NCBI RefSeq assembly: GCF_041321095.1 | Contig: NZ_JBGGWE010000008.1 | Location: 186,001 to 250,000 of the forward strand | DNA: 64,000 nt | From: Fibrella arboris | GTDB lineage: Bacteria > Bacteroidota > Bacteroidia > Cytophagales > Spirosomataceae | Direction of reading: 5' to 3' | In this document: in pieces, positions 1 to 8,787 of the stretch | Numbering within the stretch: position 1 is the first letter of the stretch | Layout of the letters: the number at the start of each line of letters is the position of its first letter | Notes under the pieces: generated by a model | The model's input: only the letters and a program-made list of their open reading frames with translations | The model's database searches: none | What the model was told of the DNA's origin: nothing | Made by a program: the position numbers and the translations under genes

Positions 1-1
1 T

Positions 2-154
2 ATGGCAACGGCCAACGTCGGGAAAGGAACCGTTTTTGCCGTGGGTGATCCCTGGCTTTATAACGAATACGTCGATGGCCGCCGCATTCCGGGTCAATAC
101 GAAAATTTCAAAGCCGCTAAGGAATTGGCAAGTTGGTTAGTAGGGAAGAAGTAA
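2..154 (+). CDS. C-terminal end of a probable GH88/GH105-associated protein (partial)
   Basis: The reading frame is open from the left edge and ends in TAA at 152-154. The visible 50 residues include the stretch GTVFAVGDPWLYNEYVDGRR followed by a short helix ending in WLVGKK. I recognise this ending from Bacteroidota proteins that carry a DUF4350-type domain beside a GH88/GH105 unsaturated-glycuronyl hydrolase domain, which act in the breakdown of pectin-like polysaccharides. The catalytic part lies outside the window, so the function is an inference from the tail alone. The ATG at position 2 is just an internal Met. No terminator is obvious in the seven bases before the convergent neighbour's stop. 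Confidence 0.55.
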   Translation: MATANVGKGTVFAVGDPWLYNEYVDGRRIPGQYENFKAAKELASWLVGKK

Positions 155-161
155 ATAGTGG

Positions 162-908
162 TCACGGCAACTCCGTGACCTTAATATTCTTTTGCTCAAT
201 ACGCGACAGTTCGGGGAGCTGTCTGGCTTCGTAGCGTTTGTCATACGTACCGACCGACGTGGTGTCTTTCTCATCGCCCTTGTAGTTGATGTAGTCCTGA
301 AAGCGGATGCCGCCGACGGTTTGCGGGTTGATGGCTTTGCGGAAACGGGGACCACCTTCGCTGTAGGCCAGAAAGTCCATCGTGTGGGTTTTCTGATTGA
401 ACCAGTAATAGAAGGTATCGCCGTGGTCTTTGCCGCCACCTTCGGCTTTGAAACGTACCTGAACCTTAACATACACCTGCCCGTCGATCGTGCTTTCACC
501 AACAGACTGAGCCAGTACGGCCGGGTCGCGCAGTTTGAACGGCAGCAGCACGAAGTAGGCGACCGAATTCACCGCCCGGCTATACTTCCCGATCTGCGCT
601 GTGTCGAGGGGCTGAGGCTTGTTGTTCAGCAATCGGGTAAATGACTCGCTCGTCAGCACCTCTTTGACCAACGTGCCTGACGAATCGGTGTGGGTACGTT
701 CGTACCGGAACTGGCCGCCCCGTTGTTCAAGGGCCAGATGAAACTGCCGAAAATCAAATTCGATGCGTTTGTTCTGCCAGGCCTCGCCGCCATGCGCCTC
801 GATGGCTGCATCAATGATGGTCTGGGCGTTTTTTGAGGGGGTACAAGCGTGGATAGCGAGTAGCGTCAGCGTCGCGAAAAACAAGCTACGAGTAGGGAAG
901 ATAGGCAT
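162..908 (-). CDS. DUF6503-type lipoprotein
   Basis: A 248-residue protein with a lipoprotein signal: hydrophobic residues 8-21, then Cys22 in the context AIHAC. The mature part starts with a helix (AQTIIDAAIEAHGGEAW) and continues as an alternating beta-rich domain with TFYYWFNQKTHTMDFLAYS, a pattern like the LolA/LolB-type half barrel seen in Bacteroidota DUF6503 proteins. Its molecular role is not established; a periplasmic-face lipid- or ligand-binding lipoprotein is an inference. It is transcribed toward the GH88-like gene and follows the RES/Xre pair by 52 bp on the same strand, but it probably has its own promoter. Confidence 0.75.
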   Translation of the reverse strand: MPIFPTRSLFFATLTLLAIHACTPSKNAQTIIDAAIEAHGGEAWQNKRIEFDFRQFHLALEQRGGQFRYERTHTDSSGTLVKEVLTSESFTRLLNNKPQPLDTAQIGKYSRAVNSVAYFVLLPFKLRDPAVLAQSVGESTIDGQVYVKVQVRFKAEGGGKDHGDTFYYWFNQKTHTMDFLAYSEGGPRFRKAINPQTVGGIRFQDYINYKGDEKDTTSVGTYDKRYEARQLPELSRIEQKNIKVTELP

Positions 909-960
909 AGGGCGTGTTGGTGAACGGCGGCGTTCCAGGTGTTACTGAACCGGGCAAGTC

Positions 961-1407
961 TTATTTTAGCCGACTGTCGAAGCGAAAGGGCTCAACGGCT
1001 TTGATCTCGATAAACGCGAAATCGGGGTGTTGTGGATTCAGCAGGTAGTTGTATTCAGCGGGCACAATGGCCGATGGCACCCGTAAAATGGCCGATTGGC
1101 GCGCTACCAGCCAGGCATCGCCCTGCTGCTGACAATAGCTGTACTGCTCGTAATCATCCCAGTTGGGCGGCAACGTACCCAGCTCGATGGCTTGAATCGG
1201 GAGCGTGTCGGGTACGTTGATGCAGATCGTTCGAAAGTCGGCCTGCAGACCTCGGCCTGTTCTGTGCACCACGTTTTCCAGGCAGGCCAGCGCCCGTGAG
1301 GAAGCGGTGTAAATCACGAATCGGTCGGCGGAGTTCCAGCGGGCAGCGCGGCCCGAGGCAACCAGGCTGTTGGCCCACTTGGCCAGCGTGATGCGGTATA
1401 CTTCCAT
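961..1407 (-). CDS. RES-domain toxin, NAD+-targeting
   Basis: This 148-residue protein is a RES-family toxin. Characterised family members inactivate NAD+ and stop growth until neutralised by the Xre partner. The fold resembles ADP-ribosyltransferases, and the expected polar residues are visible: Arg5 in VYRIT, Tyr33 in VIYTASS, and Glu44 in ACLENV. Length and motif order match the family. The gene lies just downstream of its antitoxin with a gap of only 5 bp, so the two are surely cotranscribed from the promoter at 1893-1900. No truncation or missing active-site residue is apparent, so it is probably functional. Confidence 0.88.
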   Translation of the reverse strand: MEVYRITLAKWANSLVASGRAARWNSADRFVIYTASSRALACLENVVHRTGRGLQADFRTICINVPDTLPIQAIELGTLPPNWDDYEQYSYCQQQGDAWLVARQSAILRVPSAIVPAEYNYLLNPQHPDFAFIEIKAVEPFRFDSRLK

Positions 1408-1412
1408 TCGGT

Positions 1413-1841
1413 TCAGGCCAGCGCACCAAATTCGATCCGTGTCAGTTCATCGTCGATCAGGTCAATGCCGCCTGAGGTTTGCATCAGATCAAATGGGCGT
1501 TGGTTGGCCAGCCCGTAAGCAGGTGCGTCGAGCCAGCTTCTGAATTCGGCTATACTGCCAAAAATGGCTTCACCGTGTTGGAAGAGCGCCAGCATCTTCA
1601 GCGCCAGTTCGCCCGTCGTAGGGCTCAGTTTGCGCTTGGTCTCCTTATAACGCAACATCGTTTTCAACGACGTATCAAAAAGGGGAGCAATCTCTTCCCG
1701 CTTATAGCCCGACAACTCGGCCAGATCGAAAAACAGCAGGGCATCGACCCCCCGGCGCGACGACAAAACGATCGAGATTTTGTCCCGAATGAGCGGTTCA
1801 TAACGCCCGAAAACTGATTTACGCATTGCCTTACTAGTCAT
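1413..1841 (-). CDS. Xre/MbcA/ParS-type antitoxin (DUF2384)
   Basis: A 142-residue antitoxin for the RES toxin at 961-1407. The N-terminal half is helix-turn-helix-like (LSGYKREEIAPLFDTSLKTM) and binds DNA in the family. The C-terminal half (ALKMLALFQHGEAIFGS to the end) is the DUF2384 toxin-binding domain. The frame is open up to 1895, but I start at ATG 1841 (MTSKAMRKS) because the upstream codons run through the promoter and an inverted repeat. Such pairs repress their own operon, and the repeat at 1874-1896 is a good operator candidate. The promoter diverges from that of holA. Confidence 0.85.
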   Translation of the reverse strand: MTSKAMRKSVFGRYEPLIRDKISIVLSSRRGVDALLFFDLAELSGYKREEIAPLFDTSLKTMLRYKETKRKLSPTTGELALKMLALFQHGEAIFGSIAEFRSWLDAPAYGLANQRPFDLMQTSGGIDLIDDELTRIEFGALA

Positions 1842-1873
1842 TGTGTTATAGCCACAACATGAAAGTAGGGAAG

Positions 1874-1896
1874 TTTGTCTCAAAAAAAAAGACAAA
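1874..1896. promoter_or_regulatory. Inverted repeat overlapping the toxin-antitoxin promoter
   Basis: TTTGTCT at 1874-1880 is mirrored exactly by AGACAAA at 1890-1896, with 9 A-rich bases between. The repeat covers the downstream side of the minus-strand promoter element at 1893-1900, where an autorepressing antitoxin would be expected to sit. A second, weaker repeat (TTGTG at 1841-1845 and CACAA at 1853-1857) adjoins the antitoxin start codon. The operator role is inferred. Confidence 0.5.
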
Positions 1897-1900
1897 AGTA
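1893..1900 (-). promoter_or_regulatory. TAnnTTTG promoter element of the RES/Xre operon
   Basis: On the minus strand the sequence reads TACTTTTG, an exact match to the Bacteroidota -7 element TAnnTTTG, about 50 bp upstream of the antitoxin ATG. No convincing -33 TTTG is seen. Confidence 0.55.
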
Positions 1901-1916
1901 AAGAACCGGTAGGCTG

Positions 1917-1924
1917 TATCTTTG
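1917..1924 (+). promoter_or_regulatory. TAnnTTTG promoter element of holA
   Basis: TATCTTTG matches the Bacteroidota -7 consensus exactly and lies about 40 bp before the holA start. It is 17 bp from the opposing toxin-antitoxin promoter, so the antitoxin could affect both. Confidence 0.55.
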
Positions 1925-1965
1925 TGACCTGATCCTAATTGATTACTGTTAAGCGACTATAGCTT

Positions 1966-2985
1966 TTGTCAGCCACCGTAGATAGTATCCTGAAAGACAT
2001 TCGTAACAAGCGAATTGCGCCTGTTTACTTAATTCACGGCGACGAGCCGTTCTACCTCGACCGCATTGCCGATGAGCTTGAAAAAGTGGTTGTGCCCGTA
2101 GCCGAGCGGGGATTCAATCAGTTCGTACTCTTCGGTAAAGATGCCGACGTAGGCACGGTGTTAAACAACGCCCGCCGGTATCCATTCATGGCCGATCGGC
2201 AATTGGTGCTGGTAAAAGAAGCGCAGCAGCTGAACGGTATCAAAGATAAACCGGGGCAGCAACTGCTTGAAAGCTACGCTATGGAACCGCTCAGCAGCAC
2301 GGTGCTGGCCCTGTTTCACCATGAGCCGCTCGATGAGCGTAAAGCCTGGGTGAAAGCCTTTGCCAGTAAGGGCGTTTTGCTGGGCGTAAAAAAACTGTAC
2401 GAAAACAAACTCGTCGATTGGGTAGGCGACTACTGCCGGGGCCGGGGCGTGAAGATCAGCCCGAAAGCTTGCCAGATGCTGGTCGAGTCGATTGGGAATG
2501 ACCTGAAACGGATGGCGGGCGAAGTCGACAAAATATTGCTCAACCTGCGTGTCGACGAAGAGATTTCGGCTACTACCGTTGAGCGGCTGGTCGGTATCAG
2601 TAAAGAATACAACGTTTTTGAACTCCAGAAAGCGCTGGCCCAGCGCGACGTACTAAAAGCCAATCGGATCGTCGATTATTTCGGGCATAATGCCAAAGAC
2701 AATCCGGCTGTCGTCGTGTTGGCCCAGCTATATCAATACTTTAGCCGGGTGCTGCTGGTTCAGGCAAGTAAAGATCAGAGTGAGCGTGGGCTGGCGTCGG
2801 TATTGGGCGTGAACCCTTTCTTTGTTAAAGATTACCTTACTGCCGCCCGCGCCTATCCACTCGTGAAGGTCGCCGATATTATTCACGCCATCCGGCGGGC
2901 CGATGCACAGGCGAAGGGGATCGACACGCCTGCACTGTCGGAAGGAGACATTCTGAAAGAACTGGTATTTAGCGTGTTACACTAA
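1966..2985 (+). CDS. holA: DNA polymerase III subunit delta
   Basis: A 339-residue clamp-loader delta subunit, the wrench that opens the beta sliding clamp in the replisome. The N-terminal AAA+-like domain begins SILKDIRNKRIAPVYLIHGD and includes the typical PVYLIHGDEPFYLD segment. The middle part (LVESIGNDLKRMAGEVDKI) and the C-terminal collar follow in the expected order, and the length is normal for the family. The start is TTG at 1966, since no in-frame ATG occurs before the conserved region and the promoter element ends 41 bp upstream. It converges on the carbonic anhydrase gene with a weak hairpin (arms 2988-2993 and 3011-3016) between. Confidence 0.93.
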   Translation: MSATVDSILKDIRNKRIAPVYLIHGDEPFYLDRIADELEKVVVPVAERGFNQFVLFGKDADVGTVLNNARRYPFMADRQLVLVKEAQQLNGIKDKPGQQLLESYAMEPLSSTVLALFHHEPLDERKAWVKAFASKGVLLGVKKLYENKLVDWVGDYCRGRGVKISPKACQMLVESIGNDLKRMAGEVDKILLNLRVDEEISATTVERLVGISKEYNVFELQKALAQRDVLKANRIVDYFGHNAKDNPAVVVLAQLYQYFSRVLLVQASKDQSERGLASVLGVNPFFVKDYLTAARAYPLVKVADIIHAIRRADAQAKGIDTPALSEGDILKELVFSVLH

Positions 2986-3033
2986 AGCGCCGGTCCAAAC
3001 AGCGTTCAGGCCGGCGTAGGTACGTTATAGGGA

Positions 3034-3699
3034 TCAGCTCAATTGCCCAATCTTATCGGCGGTGGGCCTGGGGAAATTGTAGCGGAAAATCGAAGGCAAC
3101 TCGTAGGTATGATCGATGTTCACTAGCTCAGTGATCAGCCCCGTGTTCAGGCCAAATACCCAGCCATGAACGATAGGCCGCTGTTCGTTACGCCAGGCTA
3201 ACTGAACAACCGCCGTACGAACGATATTCATCACCTGGGCAACTACGTTCAATTCGACCAGCCTGTTTGTACGACCTTCTTCCGTGTCGATGGCTGTGAT
3301 TTCCGCCTCGTTAAGGGCATAAACGTCCCGGATGTTCTGCAACCACTTGTTAATCAGCCCAAGATCGTCTTGCGTCATTGCCGCCTTCACCCCCCCGCAA
3401 CCGTAATGCCCACAAACAATGATGTGCTCAACTTTCAGCACTTCCACCGCATACTGCAAAACGCTTTGCAGGTTCATATCGGTGTGAACGACCATATTGG
3501 CGATGTTGCGGTGAACAAAAATCTCACCCGGCTTGGCCCCCGTGATACTTTCGGCCGGGACGCGACTGTCAGCACAGCCAATCCAGAGAAATTTAGGTTG
3601 TTGTCCTTCCGCCAGATTGGTAAAGTAGGACTTGTCTAACTCAAGTTGGTCCTGAACCCAGGCCTTATTCTCCAGTAATAGCTTTTCGTAAGCTTGCAT
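3034..3699 (-). CDS. Beta-class carbonic anhydrase
   Basis: A 221-residue cytoplasmic enzyme that interconverts CO2 and bicarbonate. The zinc ligands of the beta class are all present: Cys42 in GCADSR, His98 and Cys101 in CGHYGCGG; the Asp44-Arg46 dyad is also intact. The length is typical. The start codon at 3699 lies inside the 3' end of the SulP transporter gene (35 bp out-of-frame overlap), so translation of the two is probably coupled. The pairing suggests that bicarbonate or a related anion brought in by the transporter is the shared substrate; that link is inference from gene order. Confidence 0.95.
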   Translation of the reverse strand: MQAYEKLLLENKAWVQDQLELDKSYFTNLAEGQQPKFLWIGCADSRVPAESITGAKPGEIFVHRNIANMVVHTDMNLQSVLQYAVEVLKVEHIIVCGHYGCGGVKAAMTQDDLGLINKWLQNIRDVYALNEAEITAIDTEEGRTNRLVELNVVAQVMNIVRTAVVQLAWRNEQRPIVHGWVFGLNTGLITELVNIDHTYELPSIFRYNFPRPTADKIGQLS

Positions 3700-5278
3700 G
3701 GTCTTTCGCGTAACGCTTTTTTAGAAATATTTCGTGAAGTTCGTACTGGATCCCCTGTATTCTGGCAGTTTCCGTAAAATCGTTCAGCATGTTCACAATA
3801 TCGTGATCGATGAAGCTCGCCTGCCGACCATCTACATAAACCGTATCACCTGGTTTCAGGCTGTGTAGCGTCTCTTTCAGTTGCGGTTTGCTCAGAAAAT
3901 AAACGTCTTTCTGAAACTTGATAAGCACGTTGTTCTGATCCCGAACGACCCGGAATGTAGCCTGCGAATTCGTATAGAGCACATACAGCAAGCCGATCAC
4001 CGTGCCGACCGAAATGCCAATGAGCAGATCCGTGAAGACAATACCAACCACAGTAACAATGAAGGGAACAAACTGATTGAGGCCATCCCTGTAAATATTG
4101 ACAAACAGCGAAGGTTTGGCCAGCTTGTAGCCTACGACCATCAGCAGCGCTGCCAGGCACGACAACGGAATATGGTTCAGCACAGAACCTGCCAGGGCTA
4201 CAGCGCCTAACAGAAACAGACCATGAATGATGGTGGATAAGCGCGTTTTGCCTCCACCGAATACGTTGGCAGAGGTGCGTACGACCACCGATGTAATGGG
4301 CAAGCCACCGAGCAGGCCGGAGGTTATGTTGCCTACTCCCTGCGCAATCAGTTCCTGATTGGTCGATGAGGTACGTCGGAGCGGATCGAGCCGGTCGGAA
4401 GCTTCCAGGTTCAGCAACGTCTCGAGGCTGGCCACAAGGGCTATTGTGGCGGCAACGGTGTACACGGCCGGATTGGCCAGGACACTGAAGTCAGGATAGT
4501 CGAAAATAGCGGATAGGTGCTGGCCGGCTTTCATGATGGGGACCCTCACCATGTGTTCATTGTTATCGCCCAGGTACCAGTCGGGGTAATACAGTGAATA
4601 AAGCTGATTGAGGATTACGCCCAGAAAAACGACCGTTAGTGCGGCGGGTAAATTTTTGAAAAACTTGACGCCCTTTCCGGCACTGCGTTCCCAGAAAATC
4701 AACACCAGAATAGACAGGAAGCTGATCAGAACCGCACCGGGGCTGGCGGTGACAAAGGCCCGATAAATCTCGGAAATGGTGTTCTCGCCATCGGCCAGTT
4801 GAGTAAACTCGAATTCGCCCTCATAGTCGTTGTCGCGGCCTAATGCGTGGGGGATCTGCTTCAGAATGATCACGATACCGATACCGACGAGCATGCCTTT
4901 GATGACACTATCTGGAAACAGGCTGCTGAACCGCCCCGCTTTAAGCAGACCAAGGACTAGCTGAAAAACGCCCGCCAGCATGACCGCGACTAAAAATGCC
5001 TCGAACGTACCCAGCTTCACGATGGAGTCTGCCACGATGACCGCCAGGCCAGCCGCAGGGCCACTTACACTCAATTCGGAGCCAGATAACGTACCCACGA
5101 TCAAGCCGCCAATTATACCGGCGACCAGGCCGGAGAAAAGTGGTGCGCCCGAAGCCAGTGCTATACCCAAACAGAGAGGAAGGGCGACCAGAAAAACGGA
5201 TATTCCGGCGGGCAGGTCATGCTGAAGGCCGGCAAGCCTATACGACTTCAGCGTTTTAAACGGGTTGACCTGTTGCAT
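3665..5278 (-). CDS. SulP-family anion transporter with C-terminal STAS domain
   Basis: A 537-residue inner-membrane permease. The start is placed at ATG 5278 (MQQVNPFKTLKSYR) because the upstream codons are basic and unlike the family. Then follow LPAGISVFLVALPLCLGIAL and the SulP signature region near SVSGPAAGLAVIVAD, about 10-12 hydrophobic segments in all, and a STAS domain from about residue 430. SulP proteins carry sulfate, bicarbonate or other anions. The overlapping downstream carbonic anhydrase argues for bicarbonate, as in BicA-like systems, but sulfate cannot be excluded. A degenerate promoter (TACATTCG on the minus strand near 5320) is possible. Confidence 0.9.
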   Translation of the reverse strand: MQQVNPFKTLKSYRLAGLQHDLPAGISVFLVALPLCLGIALASGAPLFSGLVAGIIGGLIVGTLSGSELSVSGPAAGLAVIVADSIVKLGTFEAFLVAVMLAGVFQLVLGLLKAGRFSSLFPDSVIKGMLVGIGIVIILKQIPHALGRDNDYEGEFEFTQLADGENTISEIYRAFVTASPGAVLISFLSILVLIFWERSAGKGVKFFKNLPAALTVVFLGVILNQLYSLYYPDWYLGDNNEHMVRVPIMKAGQHLSAIFDYPDFSVLANPAVYTVAATIALVASLETLLNLEASDRLDPLRRTSSTNQELIAQGVGNITSGLLGGLPITSVVVRTSANVFGGGKTRLSTIIHGLFLLGAVALAGSVLNHIPLSCLAALLMVVGYKLAKPSLFVNIYRDGLNQFVPFIVTVVGIVFTDLLIGISVGTVIGLLYVLYTNSQATFRVVRDQNNVLIKFQKDVYFLSKPQLKETLHSLKPGDTVYVDGRQASFIDHDIVNMLNDFTETARIQGIQYELHEIFLKKRYAKDHASLRKAITGE

Positions 5279-5571
5279 GGGTTTGGTATTGAATGAATGT
5301 GAACGGCTTGGGCGGCGAATGTACCGGCAAATTAATCGAAGTTGCCGCAATATTAAAACAACATTAAAACTAAAGGTTCCCAGGAATCTTTCGAGCGCCC
5401 CAACTAGCCGCGTTGCGCCAGTCGATAGGTTGGGTACGGCTTCGGCAACGTACCCAGCCCGTTCAGGAATCGGCAGGGGAGAAAGTCATATACTCCGGGT
5501 TAACCGGCCACCGAAGGCTTACAGGCAGAGTGAGTGCCAGGCTGAAAGGTTACACACGGTCGTTTACTACC
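5279..5571. other. Intergenic region between SulP and aminopeptidase genes
   Basis: About 290 bp without a convincing gene. It should hold the SulP promoter and the end of the aminopeptidase transcript. The one structure I see is a short hairpin at 5432-5455 with arms GGGTAC and GTACCC around a TTCG-containing loop; its right arm includes a copy of the repeated octamer AACGTACC. Confidence 0.5.
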
Positions 5572-8181
5572 CTAGGGGCGTTGGTACAGCAGCGAAGCAG
5601 CCCTGATAGGACCGTCGGCGGCTTGCAGGAGCTTGGCTTTCAGGCGGGGGTTAAACGTGGGGTGCTCCGCCAGAAACGTGCGCACAACAGCTACTGCTTC
5701 GGGCGTCTGGTAGCTGCCCAGCGTTGACCGCAGCCAGGATTCAGGGAAGAATATATCGCCGGTTCGCTGTATCTCTTCCAGCAGGTCGAGGCTGGGTTTA
5801 AGGTATTTGGCAGCTGTTTCTGCTCTGAGTGGATGATGCAGGTACCCAAGCGCGGCGGTCACATAGGCTTCGCGTTCACGGTTAGCTACGTTAGCGAGGG
5901 ATGCGAAAAACGCGTCCCGCTCCTGCACCGTACCCGACAGGGCTGGCAGCATGAACTGTAGCCGCTTCCGGCGGTCGGGGTTTTTTATTCGACTTAACTG
6001 TTGCTGCAGAAGAGTCTGATCGGGGTAGTCGCGCACAGCCAGGGCTAAAGCAAGCGCTGTGTAATCATCTTCCGTGAGGGTTACGCCAGCGGGGGCCTGC
6101 TGGTTTTTCCAGATACGGTATAGGCGTTGTTGCGCATCGGTGGAAAGGGCAATTCGCTGATAGCTTTGAAACAATAGTTTCTTTTTTCCGGCCAGTGGCT
6201 CCTGCTGCAGCCTGTTCCAGAGCGTATCTTCCAGTGTCCTGGCCAGGGCCGAGCGCTGCGCCGGGCGGGTAAAACGCCAGAAAATATCAGTCAACTGGTT
6301 GGTTAAGAGGCGTAAATTCAGCTCTTCAGGTTCGTGTGCCAGTTGTTGCTGATACAGTGTTGCCAACTGAGCCGGTGTAACAGATGTTCCCGTGAGCATA
6401 TTCTCATAGAGCGAAATATAGGCGGACGCCCTCGTTACCGGATTTTTCAGGGTAGTCAGTTTAGGAAACAGGCGTTCATCCAGCGGAAACAGGCCGTATC
6501 CCTGCCCCGATGAATTGAACACGATATATAGCGGCTCGGGTTTGCCGACAGCCTCCTTCAAAGAAACAGTCGGCTGATTCATGTTCACCGTCAGCTCGTC
6601 TACATGATCGGCGTATATCAGGGCTACTTCGAATAATTGTGGCCACTGCCGTGCCGATCCATCCTCACCTTGCTGACTAACGGAAAACTGGGTAATGTGC
6701 TGATTAGCAGCTTCCAGCTGATAGGTAAACCTGGGGCGCCCTGTTTCATTGACCCATACCCGATTCCATGACAGAAGATCGGCGGGTGTGTGGGCATCCA
6801 GAATCCTGATCAGGTCTGGCCACGACGCATTGCCATAAGCGTATTGTCGGAGGTATTCGCGAAGGCCAGTGCGCAGGGAGTCCTTTCCCATCAGGCGTTC
6901 AAGCTGCCGCATCATGATCGGTGCTTTGTGGTAAATGATGCCGCCGTATAAGGTGCCGGCCTCCTGCAGATTAGCCAGGGGCTGACCAATCGGATTGGCG
7001 CCCTGGGTCCGGTCTACGTCGTAGGCAGCCGGAAAATGGGCCAGCAGAAATTCCAGGTCGTAGTTGCCGTCAGGCACGCTCACCTGGGTGATCTTATCGG
7101 CCATGAAGTTGGCAAATACTTCTTTCATCCAGACATCATCGAACCAGCGCATGGTCACCAGATCGCCAAACCACATGTGCGCTGTTTCGTGGGCAATCAG
7201 TGTGGCCCGGCCCAGTGTCTGATCGCGGGTGGCGCCATGATCCAGAAACAGGCTGGCGGCCCGGTACTGAATGGCCCCAATATGTTCCATGCCGCCATAC
7301 TGAAAGTCAGGAATCGCCACGAAATCGAACTTGCTGAACGGGTATTTTATCTGCGTGTAGTCTTCGAGAAATGTGAGCGCGTCGGCGTGGGTGGCGAAAA
7401 TAGGGTCCAGGCTAAGCCGGATTTTGGTCGAGTCGGTTTCGCGGTGAAAAAAGTGCATCGGCCGGCCGTTGTGCTGCCGGGTAACCGAATGGAAGCGACC
7501 GGCTGCGAAGGAGAACAGGTAGGTGCTGATGGGTTCAGAAATGCCAAACCGCCACGTTTGCTGGTCGCCGGATTTACTCGTTTCAAGCAGAGCCGTATTG
7601 GTCATCGCCTGCCAGGAGGCCGGGATGGTCAGCGTCACTTGAAAAGATGCTTTCAGGTCAGGCTGGTCGAAACAGGGAAACACAGTGCGCGCCCGGTCGG
7701 GTACCAGCAGCGTATACAGAAAATCGTCGTTCCGATTCAGGGAGAGGTTGCCAGCGGTGAATTCAATCATGACCTGATTGACGCCCGCTGTCAACCGGTT
7801 GGCCGGAATCAGCACGTGTTCGTTGACAAACTCGATGGGCATGGCAACCCGGTTGACCGTGATCCGTTTCAACTGGGTACGTTGTTCTTTAAAGTCCAGC
7901 TGAACAGGCTGGTTATTGGATTTCCAATTGAACAAAATTGTTTCTGTAGCGGCAATTGGCTGGTCTTTCCGGGCCGGAATGGTAAAATGGAGCGCATAGG
8001 CCAGCTTGGAGATCGTCTGTTTCCGGTGAACGGCCAGCGCTTTCGATACGCCGGTCTCAACAACTGGCTTGACCGCAACCGGCTGTTTCGATTGGCTGAA
8101 TCCGTTGCTGGACATAAGTAGCATACTGAGTAGACCGGCCAACAGAGCCAGGGTGTGAATACGATCAAGAATGGACAGCAT
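5572..8181 (-). CDS. M1-family zinc aminopeptidase, secreted
   Basis: An 869-residue metallopeptidase that removes N-terminal residues from peptides. The start is ATG 8181, giving a signal peptide (hydrophobic 9-24, ending near GFSQ), so it acts outside the inner membrane. The zinc site is HETAH at 331-335 with the third ligand Glu354, and the substrate-binding motif is GGMEH at 296-300 (GxMEN in classical members; the His variant is, as far as I recall, common in Bacteroidota). The N-terminal beta saddle and a long helical C-terminal region resembling ERAP1-type domains complete the expected architecture. A TATTTTTG promoter lies 30 bp upstream. Confidence 0.93.
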   Translation of the reverse strand: MLSILDRIHTLALLAGLLSMLLMSSNGFSQSKQPVAVKPVVETGVSKALAVHRKQTISKLAYALHFTIPARKDQPIAATETILFNWKSNNQPVQLDFKEQRTQLKRITVNRVAMPIEFVNEHVLIPANRLTAGVNQVMIEFTAGNLSLNRNDDFLYTLLVPDRARTVFPCFDQPDLKASFQVTLTIPASWQAMTNTALLETSKSGDQQTWRFGISEPISTYLFSFAAGRFHSVTRQHNGRPMHFFHRETDSTKIRLSLDPIFATHADALTFLEDYTQIKYPFSKFDFVAIPDFQYGGMEHIGAIQYRAASLFLDHGATRDQTLGRATLIAHETAHMWFGDLVTMRWFDDVWMKEVFANFMADKITQVSVPDGNYDLEFLLAHFPAAYDVDRTQGANPIGQPLANLQEAGTLYGGIIYHKAPIMMRQLERLMGKDSLRTGLREYLRQYAYGNASWPDLIRILDAHTPADLLSWNRVWVNETGRPRFTYQLEAANQHITQFSVSQQGEDGSARQWPQLFEVALIYADHVDELTVNMNQPTVSLKEAVGKPEPLYIVFNSSGQGYGLFPLDERLFPKLTTLKNPVTRASAYISLYENMLTGTSVTPAQLATLYQQQLAHEPEELNLRLLTNQLTDIFWRFTRPAQRSALARTLEDTLWNRLQQEPLAGKKKLLFQSYQRIALSTDAQQRLYRIWKNQQAPAGVTLTEDDYTALALALAVRDYPDQTLLQQQLSRIKNPDRRKRLQFMLPALSGTVQERDAFFASLANVANREREAYVTAALGYLHHPLRAETAAKYLKPSLDLLEEIQRTGDIFFPESWLRSTLGSYQTPEAVAVVRTFLAEHPTFNPRLKAKLLQAADGPIRAASLLYQRP

Positions 8182-8210
8182 AGGATTTTGGGCCGGGTGT
8201 CGGCGACTGT

Positions 8211-8218
8211 CAAAAATA
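8211..8218 (-). promoter_or_regulatory. TAnnTTTG promoter element of the M1 aminopeptidase
   Basis: TATTTTTG on the minus strand, an exact Bacteroidota -7 match, 30 bp upstream of the ATG at 8181. It also supports the choice of that start over the longer open frame. Confidence 0.55.
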
Positions 8219-8300
8219 AGTAAAACAGCCGGTGAAGCAGCCGGGTAGATTCTGATTCGCGCACGAACCATCAGCGTAAACCAAGACTACCACATCGAGA

Positions 8301-8684
8301 CTATCTGAATACTAACCGGTTGTTGCCATCTGCCAGCACAAGCTCGGTAGAAGTCAACCGCTCAATCTGCCACACTACGCCTGTGGTTAATGGAAAGGCT
8401 CCGCAACGCACATAGGCGCAGGATGGATCTGTCGTGGCTGGCCCCAGAAAGTCGATCTGCCGATTCATCTCTTTGAAACGCGATGGCGAGCAACAGCCAC
8501 CGGGAAGTTTATTTTGCCCATAGCGCAACGTACCTGACGAGGTAAACTCAACCAGTAAAGAACCTTGAGTTGGTAGCCCATTTTGAGCTACCTGCTGCCA
8601 TGTACGGAACAACAAGCGGGGGGCAATTTGCTCTCGCTGACAATTCGTTAGCAGTAGCAATAGACCTAAGATCACCTTCTTCAT
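8301..8684 (-). CDS. Small lipoprotein of unknown function
   Basis: A 127-residue protein starting at ATG 8684 (MKKVILGLLLLLTNC), with the lipid-anchoring Cys at position 15. The open frame extends further upstream, but those codons look non-coding. The mature part reads like a small lipocalin-type beta domain of the kind common in Bacteroidota: LLFRTWQQVAQNG, LLVEFTSSGTLRYG, a GCCSPSRF segment with paired cysteines, and LVLADGNNRLVF. Four cysteines in the mature region could form disulfides. No function can be assigned. It lies upstream of, and on the same strand as, the M1 aminopeptidase, but that gene has its own promoter. Confidence 0.7.
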   Translation of the reverse strand: MKKVILGLLLLLTNCQREQIAPRLLFRTWQQVAQNGLPTQGSLLVEFTSSGTLRYGQNKLPGGCCSPSRFKEMNRQIDFLGPATTDPSCAYVRCGAFPLTTGVVWQIERLTSTELVLADGNNRLVFR

Positions 8685-8787
8685 CGAGTACTGGTTTGTA
8701 CGAGGATCGCTATTTATACAAACAGGTTGGAAGGCAACGGGCTTAAAAGGTAGGTCCGCAAGCTGAACCTGTCGCCGTATTTTCTTA

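Noticed and set aside
7036..8121. Long plus-strand open frame of 361 codons
   Set aside because: It lies antisense to the signal peptide and catalytic half of the M1 aminopeptidase, has a skewed composition rich in Gly, His and Arg, and no family pattern. Such shadows are common in GC-rich DNA.
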